Shown here one piece after another: positions 25,025-32,895 of a DNA stretch of 64,000 nt (the first letter of the stretch is position 1; the number at the start of each line of letters is the position of its first letter). The notes under the pieces are model-generated. The model saw only the letters and a list, made by a program, of their open reading frames with translations, ran no database searches and was not told the origin of the DNA. A program made the translations under genes and the position numbers. Origin of the DNA: CAJXMH01 sp040220135 (GTDB lineage: Bacteria; Bacteroidota; Bacteroidia; Flavobacteriales_E; Vicingaceae); the NCBI GenBank assembly GCA_040220135.1, contig JAVJTT010000021.1, positions 124,001 to 188,000 of the forward strand. Reading direction: 5' to 3'.

Positions 25025-27652
25025 TTAATCCTCTTTCTTTTCTTCTTCTTCCGACTCTTCCGGCTTTTTATCTTCAAGCTTTTTAGGTTCGTCTTTCTTA
25101 TTAGCTGAAAGCGATTTCTTTTTCTTCTCGATTTCGATCTTTATCTCGTTCGCCTTTTTGTCAAACTTAATTTTGATCAAGTCGCCTTCATCTAGCTTTG
25201 ATTGTATGATTTCTTCTGCTAAAGGGTCTTCAATGTACTTTTGAATGGCTCTAGCAAGCGGTCTGGCGCCATAATCAGCATCATACCCTTTCTCGGCAAT
25301 GTAATCCTTAGCCGGCTCTGCAATTTCTACTGTAAAGCCCAATTCTCGCGTACGGCTGTATAAACCTTCCAACTCAATGTCGATAATTTGATGAATGTCC
25401 TTTTTACTCAGAGAGTTAAAGATCATCATATCGTCAATTCTATTTAAGAATTCTGGAGCAAATGCCTTTTTCAAGGCAGATTGAATTACACCTTTTGCAT
25501 AATCATCAGCATGTGATTTTTTTGCTGCGGTATTAAATCCAACTCCTTGGCCAAAGTCTTTCAATTGACGAGCCCCAATGTTCGAGGTCATGATAATGAT
25601 GGTATTCTTAAAGCTTACTTTGCGGCCTAAGCTATCTGTCACTTGACCATCATCTAAGACCTGAAGCAATAAGTTAAATACATCGGGGTGAGCCTTCTCA
25701 ATTTCATCCATTAAAATAACAGAGTAGGGGTGACGTCTCACTTTTTCTGTAAGTTGTCCACCTTCTTCGTATCCAATGTATCCTGGAGGTGCTCCGATTA
25801 AGCGGCTCACGGCAAACTTCTCCATGTACTCACTCATGTCAATGCGGATCAAGGCATCATCATTATCGAATAGATGTCGGGCTAATACTTTGGCTAACTG
25901 GGTTTTCCCTACTCCAGTTGGGCCTAAGAAAATAAACGAACCAATGGGTTTGTTTGGATCCTTTAATCCAGCTCGATTACGTTGAATGGCTTTCACCACT
26001 TTTTTAATAGCTTCGTCTTGTCCGATGATCTTATCGTGAATGTCATCGTACATCTTGACCAATTTCTTCCCTTCTTTTTGAGCAACTCTTTGCACCGGAA
26101 TACCGGTCATCATAGCGACTACTTCAGCCACATTATCTTCGGAAACTGTTTCTCTGTGATTCTTTGTTTCTTCTTCCCATGCCAATTTGGCTTCTTCCAA
26201 AGATTCAGTCAATTGTCTTTCCGAATCTCTAAGCTTAGCTGCTTCCTCGTACTTCTGACTGCGAACTACTTTGTTCTTTTCTTTCTTTACATCTTCAATT
26301 TGTTCTTCAATATCAATGATGTTTTGAGGGACTTTAATGTTGGTAATGTGCACTCGAGAACCGGCTTCGTCAAGAGCATCAATAGCCTTATCGGGCAAAT
26401 GGCGGTCACTCATGTAACGATCGGTTAAATGCACACAAGCCTGAATGGCTTCAGGGGTATAATTTACATTGTGGTGTTCTTCGTAACGATCTTTAATGTT
26501 GTTTAAGATCTTAACCGTTTGTTCTGAGGTAGTGGGTTCTACTAATACTTTTTGAAAACGACGTTCTAAGGCACCATCTTTCTCAATGTGTTGACGATGT
26601 TCGTCTAAGGTGGTCGCTCCGATGCATTGAATTTCACCTCGAGCCAAAGCCGGTTTAAACATATTGGAAGCATCCAAGGATCCTGAAGCTCCTCCGGCAC
26701 CAATAATGGTATGAATTTCATCGATGAAGAGGATGATGTTCGGCGACTTCTCAAGCTCGTTCATAACGGCTTTCATGCGTTCTTCAAACTGACCGCGATA
26801 TTTGGTTCCGGCGACTAATGAAGCAAGGTCTAAAGTAACGATACGTTTATTGAAGAGCACCCTAGAAACTTTCTTTTGGACTATTCGAAGTGCTAGACCT
26901 TCAGCAATGGCCGATTTACCCACTCCAGGCTCACCAATTAAAATGGGGTTATTCTTTTTTCTTCGACTTAAAATCTGAGAAACACGTTCGATTTCCTTTT
27001 CTCGACCTACAATGGGATCGAGTTTATCTTCTTCTGCCAAAGCAGTTAAATCTCTACCAAAATTGTCAAGTACCGGTGTCTTCGATTTACTGTCAGAAGA
27101 TTTAGAAGAAGAGCTTCTAGAGCTTCCACTTCCACCGCTTCCACCCATAAAAGAGCCTCCTTCGTCATCGTCGTTGGTGGGATTGCCTGGCAATTCACTT
27201 TTGGTGCTTGGCTTGTTAGACAAAATACTTTCTAGTTCTTCTTTCACGGCATCGTAACCGATGTCTTGATCTTCCAAAGCTTGAGTAGCAATGTTGTTAG
27301 AGTCTTTCAAAATAGAAAGCAACAAGTGTTCTGTTCCTATTAAACTTTGATTAAAGAGCTTAGCTTCAAGGTAAGTGATCTTTAAAACACGTTCTGCTTG
27401 TTTAACTAAGGGAATGTTTGACAAGTGGTTAATAGAGTTGCTCCCCGACTTGGTAGCGGTTTCTATTTTTCTTCTCAACTCATTTAAATCAGCACCAAGT
27501 GAGTTTAATATTTGGATACCTACTCCTTGACCTTCTCTTATCATACCCAATAAAAGATGCTCTATTCCAATGTAGTCGTGACCAAGGCGCAATGCCTCTT
27601 CACGGCTGTAGGTGATAACATCTTTAACTCTTTGTGAAAAATTTGATTCCAT
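25025..27652 (-). CDS. clpC: ATP-dependent Clp protease ATP-binding subunit ClpC
   Basis: An 875-residue Hsp100 unfoldase that feeds proteins to ClpP. Two Clp-N repeats are at about 1-145 (RVKDVITYSREEALRLGHDY). A low-complexity Gly/Ser linker lies at about 165-190. AAA domain 1 has Walker A GEPGVGKSAIAEG, a UVR-like coiled-coil middle follows (about 430-475), and AAA domain 2 has GPTGVGKTQLAKVL and MDEIEKAHPDVFNLLLQVLD. The C-terminal tail is Lys/Glu-rich and longer than usual. The UVR segment and two AAA modules point to ClpC rather than ClpA or ClpB. It is divergent from gyrA across a 260-bp gap. Confidence 0.95.
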   Translation of the reverse strand: MESNFSQRVKDVITYSREEALRLGHDYIGIEHLLLGMIREGQGVGIQILNSLGADLNELRRKIETATKSGSNSINHLSNIPLVKQAERVLKITYLEAKLFNQSLIGTEHLLLSILKDSNNIATQALEDQDIGYDAVKEELESILSNKPSTKSELPGNPTNDDDEGGSFMGGSGGSGSSRSSSSKSSDSKSKTPVLDNFGRDLTALAEEDKLDPIVGREKEIERVSQILSRRKKNNPILIGEPGVGKSAIAEGLALRIVQKKVSRVLFNKRIVTLDLASLVAGTKYRGQFEERMKAVMNELEKSPNIILFIDEIHTIIGAGGASGSLDASNMFKPALARGEIQCIGATTLDEHRQHIEKDGALERRFQKVLVEPTTSEQTVKILNNIKDRYEEHHNVNYTPEAIQACVHLTDRYMSDRHLPDKAIDALDEAGSRVHITNIKVPQNIIDIEEQIEDVKKEKNKVVRSQKYEEAAKLRDSERQLTESLEEAKLAWEEETKNHRETVSEDNVAEVVAMMTGIPVQRVAQKEGKKLVKMYDDIHDKIIGQDEAIKKVVKAIQRNRAGLKDPNKPIGSFIFLGPTGVGKTQLAKVLARHLFDNDDALIRIDMSEYMEKFAVSRLIGAPPGYIGYEEGGQLTEKVRRHPYSVILMDEIEKAHPDVFNLLLQVLDDGQVTDSLGRKVSFKNTIIIMTSNIGARQLKDFGQGVGFNTAAKKSHADDYAKGVIQSALKKAFAPEFLNRIDDMMIFNSLSKKDIHQIIDIELEGLYSRTRELGFTVEIAEPAKDYIAEKGYDADYGARPLARAIQKYIEDPLAEEIIQSKLDEGDLIKIKFDKKANEIKIEIEKKKKSLSANKKDEPKKLEDKKPEESEEEEKKED

Positions 27653-27870
27653 ATCGATCGTTCCTTTGTTCTTTACTAACGTTTTAAGACGTCATTTGGT
27701 TGTTCAAAGTAGTAAACTTTCATTGAACATGCATACATCTCAAAGTTATTTTAACAACATTATACAAAAGTCTTTCCAAAGCACATTTATCAACAGAATT
27801 TTGTTAGTAATTAGCGCCTAAATACCGCTAATATTGGGGATTATGTAGGTATTTTCGAACATCTTACTGA

Positions 27871-27887
27871 GTCGCTTTTTAAGCGAC
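27871..27887 (+). other. Short perfect hairpin upstream of gyrA
   Basis: GTCGCTT-TTT-AAGCGAC, 7 bp with a 3-base loop, ends 25 bases before the gyrA ATG. It could be a leader hairpin or an operator. I see no other clear signal in the 260-bp clpC-gyrA gap beyond a weak TAATATTG (27829-27836). Confidence 0.4.
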
Positions 27888-27912
27888 AATTATTTATCAA
27901 AAAACTGTAAAA

Positions 27913-30486
27913 ATGGCAGAAGGAGAAAAGATAGTTCCGATTAACATAGAAGAGGAAATGAAGTCGGCCTACATTGATTATTCAATGTCGGTGATTGTTA
28001 GTAGAGCCCTACCGGATGTTCGAGACGGTTTAAAGCCGGTGCATCGAAGAATTTTATTCGGCATGCACGATTTGGGAATTCTATCCAATAAGCCTTATAA
28101 GAAGTCAGCACGTATTGTGGGAGAGGTTTTAGGAAAGTATCACCCCCACGGTGATACCGCGGTTTATGATACCATGGTGCGTATGGCACAACCTTGGTCA
28201 ATGCGTTACATGTTGGTAGATGGCCAGGGGAACTTTGGTTCGGTGGATGGTGATAGCCCGGCCGCCATGCGTTACACTGAAGCAAGACTAAGAAAGCTTT
28301 CAGAAGAAATGCTTTCTGATATCGATAAGAATACGGTTGATTTCCGTTTGAATTTTGATGACTCACTCAAAGAGCCAACAGTTTTACCTACCCGAATTCC
28401 ACAATTGCTCGTGAATGGCGGATCAGGAATTGCTGTGGGTATGGCTACTAACATGGCGCCTCATAACTTATCTGAAGTGGTAGATGGAATAGTGGCCTAT
28501 GTCGATAATAAAGAGATTGAGACTGAGGAGCTCATGCAGCACATTAAAGCACCTGACTTTCCAACCGGAGGTATTATTTACGGTTACGAAGGGGTTAAAG
28601 ATGCTTTTGAAGGTGGAAAAGGTAGAATAGTGTTACGAGCGAAAGCTGAGATTGAAACTACCGCTAGCGGAAGAGAGCGCATTATTGTTACCGAGATTCC
28701 TTATTTGGTAAATAAAGCAGATCTGATTAAGCGAACTGCAGATTTAGTTAATGATAAGAAAATTGAAGGCATTGCAGACTTGAATGATGAGTCGGATCGT
28801 AATGGAATGCGAATAGTCTATGATCTTAAAAAAGATGCCATTACGAATGTTGTTTTAAACAATTTGTTTAAGTACACTGCTTTGCAAACCAGCTTCTCGG
28901 TTAACAACATTGCTTTGGTAAATGGTCGTCCTGTTTTACTGACTTTAAAAGAGATGATCAAACACTTCGTGGACTTTAGACACGAAGTAGTGGTGAGAAG
29001 AACTGAATATGAGTTAAAGAAAGCCAAGGACAAAGCGCATGTGATTGAAGGTTTGATTATCGCAATCGATAACTTAGATGAAGTGATCGCACTCATTCGT
29101 GGAAGCAGAACCCCTGAAGATGCTAGAAATGGCTTGATAGAAAAGTTTGAGTTGAGCGAAATTCAAGCCAAAGCGATACTTGATTTAAGGTTACAGAAGT
29201 TAACCGGACTTGAGAGAGACAAATTGAAGGAGGAATATGCCGAATTGATGAAGCTCATTGAGCACTTAGAAGCGATTTTAGGAGATGAAGGAATGCGCAT
29301 GAATATCATCAAAGAGGAATTGATTGAAGTGAAAGAGAAGTACGGCGATGAAAGACGTTCAGTAATAGAATATTCAGCCGAAGACTTTAGTATTGAAGAT
29401 ATGATTCCAGATGAAGAAGTGGTGGTCACTATTTCTCACCTTGGTTATATTAAAAGGACTCAACTCTCGGAATACCGAAGACAAAATCGGGGAGGAACCG
29501 GTTCTAGAGGAAGTAAAACAAGAGATGAAGATTTTCTTGAACACCTATTCGTGGCAACCACGCATAATTACCTTCTAATTTTTACTGAAAAAGGGAAGTG
29601 TTACTGGATGCGTGTGTTTGAAGTGCCGGAAGGAACCAAAACCTCTAAAGGTAGAGCAATTCAAAACCTGATCAGCATTGAGCCGGATGATAATGTGAAA
29701 GCATACATCTGTGTGAAAGACCTAAACGATGAAGAGTACATCAACAACAACTTTATTGTGATGGCAACTAGGAATGGTACAATTAAAAAGACCAGCTTAG
29801 AAGCTTATTCGAGACCCCGATCGAACGGAATTAATGCCATTACCATTCGCGAAGGAGACATGTTGCTAGAAGCGAAGCTGACCAATGGAACCGACGAAAT
29901 TATGATGGCGGTTAAAAGTGGCAGGGCAATTCGCTTTAATGAAACCAAAGTGCGTTCCATGGGAAGAAATGCAACCGGGGTAAGAGGCATCACCTTAGAC
30001 GGTGACAAAGACGAAGTTGTAGGTATGATTACCATACGTGAAGCGCAAGAAGAAACCGTACTTGTGGTATCAGAAAAAGGGTATGGAAAACGCTCCTTTT
30101 TAAATGATCCTGAAGATAATTCAGAAAACTACCGTGTTACAAACCGCGGAGGAAAAGGAGTTAAAACTCTTAATGTAACCGAAAAAACTGGTGGATTAAT
30201 TACCATTAAAAGTGTAACAGACGAAAATGACTTAATGATCATTAACCGTTCCGGGGTAATTATTCGAATTGCTGTTGCAGACTTAAGGGTTATGGGAAGA
30301 GCCACACAAGGAGTTCGCCTGATTAATTTAAGAAAGAACGATTCTATTGCTGCTGTTGCCAAAGTAGAGGTGAGCGAAGAGGAAGAAGAGCTTTTAGAAG
30401 GAGAAGTAGAAGGTGCGGAAGGCGATGTTTCAGATGAAAATGCCAACAATGGCAAAGAATTTGATAATGATGCTTCTGAAAGCTAA
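27913..30486 (+). CDS. gyrA: DNA gyrase subunit A
   Basis: An 857-residue type IIA topoisomerase subunit that cuts and rejoins DNA during negative supercoiling. The N-terminal breakage-reunion domain starts DYSMSVIVSRALPDVRDGLK and includes the catalytic tyrosine in AAMRYTEARL (about 121). The quinolone-determining region reads HPHGDTAVYDTMVRMAQPWS. The C-terminal pinwheel (about 500-835) has the GyrA-box-like segment QNRGGTGSRG and repeated beta blades, which favours GyrA over ParC. The tail is acidic (about 820-857). gyrB is not in this window. Confidence 0.96.
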   Translation: MAEGEKIVPINIEEEMKSAYIDYSMSVIVSRALPDVRDGLKPVHRRILFGMHDLGILSNKPYKKSARIVGEVLGKYHPHGDTAVYDTMVRMAQPWSMRYMLVDGQGNFGSVDGDSPAAMRYTEARLRKLSEEMLSDIDKNTVDFRLNFDDSLKEPTVLPTRIPQLLVNGGSGIAVGMATNMAPHNLSEVVDGIVAYVDNKEIETEELMQHIKAPDFPTGGIIYGYEGVKDAFEGGKGRIVLRAKAEIETTASGRERIIVTEIPYLVNKADLIKRTADLVNDKKIEGIADLNDESDRNGMRIVYDLKKDAITNVVLNNLFKYTALQTSFSVNNIALVNGRPVLLTLKEMIKHFVDFRHEVVVRRTEYELKKAKDKAHVIEGLIIAIDNLDEVIALIRGSRTPEDARNGLIEKFELSEIQAKAILDLRLQKLTGLERDKLKEEYAELMKLIEHLEAILGDEGMRMNIIKEELIEVKEKYGDERRSVIEYSAEDFSIEDMIPDEEVVVTISHLGYIKRTQLSEYRRQNRGGTGSRGSKTRDEDFLEHLFVATTHNYLLIFTEKGKCYWMRVFEVPEGTKTSKGRAIQNLISIEPDDNVKAYICVKDLNDEEYINNNFIVMATRNGTIKKTSLEAYSRPRSNGINAITIREGDMLLEAKLTNGTDEIMMAVKSGRAIRFNETKVRSMGRNATGVRGITLDGDKDEVVGMITIREAQEETVLVVSEKGYGKRSFLNDPEDNSENYRVTNRGGKGVKTLNVTEKTGGLITIKSVTDENDLMIINRSGVIIRIAVADLRVMGRATQGVRLINLRKNDSIAAVAKVEVSEEEEELLEGEVEGAEGDVSDENANNGKEFDNDASES

Positions 30487-30491
30487 TTTTG
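30460..30491 (+). promoter_or_regulatory. Promoter of the TPR gene embedded in the end of gyrA
   Basis: TTTG (30460-30463), 20 bases, then TAATTTTG (30484-30491), a good -33/-7 pair. The TAA within the -7 box is the gyrA stop codon. Confidence 0.5.
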
Positions 30492-30504
30492 GATAATATT
30501 TTAA

Positions 30505-31779
30505 ATGTATAAGATGAAATTTAGAACAACTACATTATTAACGCTTGCTCTTGGGTTTGCCGCCTCAACAGCTGTAGCTCAAAAGGCAAAAGTAGTAAGC
30601 GCCTATAATTACAATAAGTCCTTTGAAAGAGACAAAGAATGCGATGAATTGGTTAAAGGTGTTGAAGCCATTGAACCGGCCACTAAAGACGACAAAACCA
30701 AGGATTGGGCAAAAACTTGGTATTACGGAGGTAACTTGTATTTTAATGCAGCTTTAAATGAAGATGCAGATTGCCGCGCTAAGTTTGAAGACCCGCTCAA
30801 TAAAACCTTAGATTTTTACATCAATGCGATGAAATATAACATCGAAGAAGAAGGGGCAAAAGATCTTGACCTAGAAAATCAGAAAGATCAAATGAAATTT
30901 ATGGGTTACCTTATGAACAAGGACACCAAATTTGACGATCCAACTTACATGAGAGACATTTTGGGAAATAAGTTCCCTTATTTGGCGAATGCTTTTGTCA
31001 ATAAAGGAGTTGAATCTTTTCAGAATGGAGAATTTGAAAAAGCGAAAGAGTTTTCTGAAAAATCAGTTATGGTAAACGGCATTATGGGCCGATTTGATTC
31101 TTTAGGAATGTATAATGCAGCTTTGGCAGCTGAACGTTTAAAACTATACGATGAGGCATTGTCTTATTACACTGTTTTAACCCAAGTGAATTACGGTGGG
31201 CCAGAGATTTATCTTTACATGGCAAATATTCATGATAGAAGTAAGGATACCACTAAGAAAATGGAAGTAATCCGCAAGGGATTGGAAAAGTACCCGAACA
31301 ACACCAACCTTATACTAGAGGAGTTAAGCTATTTGATGGCAACGGGTAAAACCGAAGAAGCCATGGGTAGTTTTGATAAAGCCATTGCCAACGAGCCTAA
31401 CAATCCTTCTTTATACTACAACAGGGGTTATATTTTTGACCAAATGAAAGAATACGAAAAGGCAGCTGAGGATTACAAAAAGGCTAAAGAATTAGACCCT
31501 AAGTTTTTTGATGCTATTTATAATTTGGGTGCCATGTACTATAACCAAGGAGTAGAGTGGAACAACAAAGCTTCTTCTTATGACATCAAAGAGAAAGAGA
31601 AATACGAAACTGCCACAAAAAAGGCCAATGAATATTTTGAAAAGGCCAAGCCCGTTTTGGAGAATGCTCATGAACTAAATCCTGAAGATAAAAGCACCAT
31701 GGCATCTCTGGTAAAGATTTACGCCATTCTCGGAGAAAATGATAAATACACGAAGATGAAAGCGAAGCTTCAAAAATAA
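30505..31779 (+). CDS. Secreted TPR protein
   Basis: A 424-residue protein with a signal peptide (about 1-26, ending AVAQ) followed by helical repeats. The clearest TPR units are PSLYYNRGYIFDQMKEYEKA, EDYKKAKELDPKFFDAIYNL and the earlier GPEIYLYMANIHDRSKDTTK. A second ATG three codons in (30514) is equally possible as start. Periplasmic TPR proteins of this kind usually act as scaffolds; no partner is indicated. It is followed by an intrinsic terminator and then the non-coding region with the paired RNA candidates. Confidence 0.8.
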   Translation: MYKMKFRTTTLLTLALGFAASTAVAQKAKVVSAYNYNKSFERDKECDELVKGVEAIEPATKDDKTKDWAKTWYYGGNLYFNAALNEDADCRAKFEDPLNKTLDFYINAMKYNIEEEGAKDLDLENQKDQMKFMGYLMNKDTKFDDPTYMRDILGNKFPYLANAFVNKGVESFQNGEFEKAKEFSEKSVMVNGIMGRFDSLGMYNAALAAERLKLYDEALSYYTVLTQVNYGGPEIYLYMANIHDRSKDTTKKMEVIRKGLEKYPNNTNLILEELSYLMATGKTEEAMGSFDKAIANEPNNPSLYYNRGYIFDQMKEYEKAAEDYKKAKELDPKFFDAIYNLGAMYYNQGVEWNNKASSYDIKEKEKYETATKKANEYFEKAKPVLENAHELNPEDKSTMASLVKIYAILGENDKYTKMKAKLQK

Positions 31780-31802
31780 TAGAGCGTAATAGATGCTCTT
31801 TT

Positions 31803-31826
31803 AAAGCCGCATATGCGGCTTTTTTT
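31803..31826 (+). terminator. Intrinsic terminator after the TPR gene
   Basis: AAAGCCGCAT/ATGCGGCTTT is a perfect 10-bp palindrome followed by T4. A weaker AGAGC/GCTCT hairpin precedes it. Confidence 0.8.
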
Positions 31827-31930
31827 ATGCCTTTTCATACTTAAGAGTATATGTATAATCCTTTGTTTTTTCTACAATTTAATTCATTATGAGTGACTTC
31901 CATTTTAACAAAAAAAAAGTCGAATAAATG

Positions 31931-31961
31931 CTTGTCAATAGTTTATCTTCTCTTATATTTG
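31931..31961 (+). promoter_or_regulatory. Promoter of putative small RNA 1
   Basis: CTTG (31931-31934), exactly 19 bases, then TATATTTG (31954-31961), a near-consensus Bacteroidota promoter with no open reading frame downstream. Expected start of transcription is near 31968. Confidence 0.6.
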
Positions 31962-31967
31962 CCTTAA

Positions 31968-32102
31968 TTGTTTTTTCCATCACAGCTTGTATGGTGGTGT
32001 CTGCAGAGATGCAGTTTATTTATGAGAAAGTCGTTTTCACCATAATTAAGTTTTGATAATTACCATACAAGCAAGCCCCACCGCCCGGTGGGGTTTTTTT
32101 TT
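31968..32102 (+). ncRNA. Putative structured small RNA 1 of a tandem pair
   Basis: No open reading frame explains this conserved stretch. A basal stem of 11 perfect pairs, GCTTGTATGGT (31985-31995) with ACCATACAAGC (32062-32072), closes three hairpins. These are CTGCA-GAGA-TGCAG (32001-32014), TGAGAA-AGTCG-TTTTCA (32023-32039) and AATTA-AGTTTTGA-TAATT (32044-32061). The intrinsic terminator starts three bases after the basal stem. The second and third hairpins and their loops recur almost unchanged in the unit 190 bases downstream. It has its own promoter. I infer a free small RNA of about 135 nt; I do not recognise its family, and its target is unknown. Confidence 0.65.
32076..32102 (+). terminator. 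Intrinsic terminator of small RNA 1
   Basis: CCCCACCG-CC-CGGTGGGG followed by T9: a GC-rich 8-bp stem in an AT-rich region. Confidence 0.88.
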
Positions 32103-32166
32103 GATCAAATTCAAATATTTTCGAAGCTTTAACAGTTGTTAAGTTTTTAGATTCAAAATAAAGCTG

Positions 32167-32174
32167 TAATATTG
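32167..32174 (+). promoter_or_regulatory. Weak -7 element before small RNA 2
   Basis: TAATATTG, one mismatch from TAnnTTTG, about 10 bases before the conserved part begins. No convincing -33 box is present. Confidence 0.3.
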
Positions 32175-32180
32175 TGGCTC

Positions 32181-32286
32181 CTTGCTAATCATTTGTGTGG
32201 TTTTCAGATTAGCTTGAGAAAGTCGGTTTTCATAATTAAGTTTTGATTATACCACACAAGGAACCCCGCTCCCGCGGGGTTTTTTT
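32181..32286 (+). ncRNA. Putative structured small RNA 2 of a tandem pair
   Basis: It shares with unit 1 the block GAGAAAGTCG-(G)-TTTTCA, then ATAATTAAGTTTTGAT, then TACCAnACAAG and a terminator. The basal stem is TTGTGTGGT (32193-32201) with ACCACACAA (32251-32259). Relative to unit 1 one base pair has changed from A-T to G-C on both arms, a compensatory change that supports RNA structure. In addition GCTAATC (32184-32190) can pair with GATTAGC (32207-32213), which crosses the basal stem, so a pseudoknot or a switch between two folds is possible. The hairpin I of unit 1 is absent here. Confidence 0.62.
32264..32286 (+). terminator. Intrinsic terminator of small RNA 2
   Basis: CCCCGC-TCCC-GCGGGG followed by T7. 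Confidence 0.86.
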
Positions 32287-32310
32287 ATGCCTTCTCTTTT
32301 TTTGGATTTT

Positions 32311-32775
32311 CTATTGATCTATGGATGCTGATATAATCCAAACATCTCTTTTCTTACTTTGCTTGTAAACTCCATATCCCATATCACGAACAGTGTCGGG
32401 TCGCAAGGTAACTTTGGAAGTAACAACTTCACCTGACTCACCAACTCTTTGACCGTAGTTGATGGTGATAGGATTTTTTAAAATACGACTTGTTTTAATC
32501 ATCCATTTATGACCATTTTCTACCGGAAAGTGATAGAGCGAAATGCAGCTAGCCGGCATGTCTGTTTCGCAATTTTTATCGATGACAAACTCTTGTTTTT
32601 TTACATTGTTCGATTCGATCACAAAATCAGGTTTTACATTTTCAGGGGCTTCATAACCATTGTAGTAAAAAACTTCAGGATCAGTAGGAGTCTGATAAAG
32701 TGAATCGATTTTAGATTGGCCTATGATTGTAATTGGTATTAAAAAGCTACTTAGTAGAATATATAAAAACTTCAT
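32311..32775 (-). CDS. Secreted protein of unknown function
   Basis: A 154-residue protein with a signal peptide (1-19, ending IGQ). The mature part is beta-rich and has two cysteines close together (NCETDMPASC), which could form a disulfide. A conserved-looking segment is VENGHKWMIKTSRILKN. No family is recognised. It is transcribed toward the paired small RNAs, with only 24 bases between its stop and the end of the second terminator. Confidence 0.65.
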   Translation of the reverse strand: MKFLYILLSSFLIPITIIGQSKIDSLYQTPTDPEVFYYNGYEAPENVKPDFVIESNNVKKQEFVIDKNCETDMPASCISLYHFPVENGHKWMIKTSRILKNPITINYGQRVGESGEVVTSKVTLRPDTVRDMGYGVYKQSKKRDVWIISASIDQ

Positions 32776-32895
32776 TATTATAATAGTTTGATTTATAACA
32801 ACATAAGTTTGTCAATGCGAAAATAAAAATAAGGGCTGTTAACATTTCTTAATCCAAGGTTTGAACAAATCTTCCAGCAATTTCTTCTCTTTATT

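Noticed and set aside
27653..27912. Replication origin next to gyrA
   Set aside because: No dnaA gene, no cluster of DnaA boxes and no AT-rich unwinding repeat is visible; gyrA alone is not evidence.
31968..32102. tRNA-like molecule, because the basal stem plus three hairpins looks like a cloverleaf
   Set aside because: The basal stem is 11 bp, no anticodon or T-loop consensus (GTTCGA) is present, and no CCA end exists.
31968..32286. Retron msr/msd or other reverse-transcriptase-linked RNA
   Set aside because: No reverse transcriptase or effector gene is near, and the two units each end in a plain intrinsic terminator.
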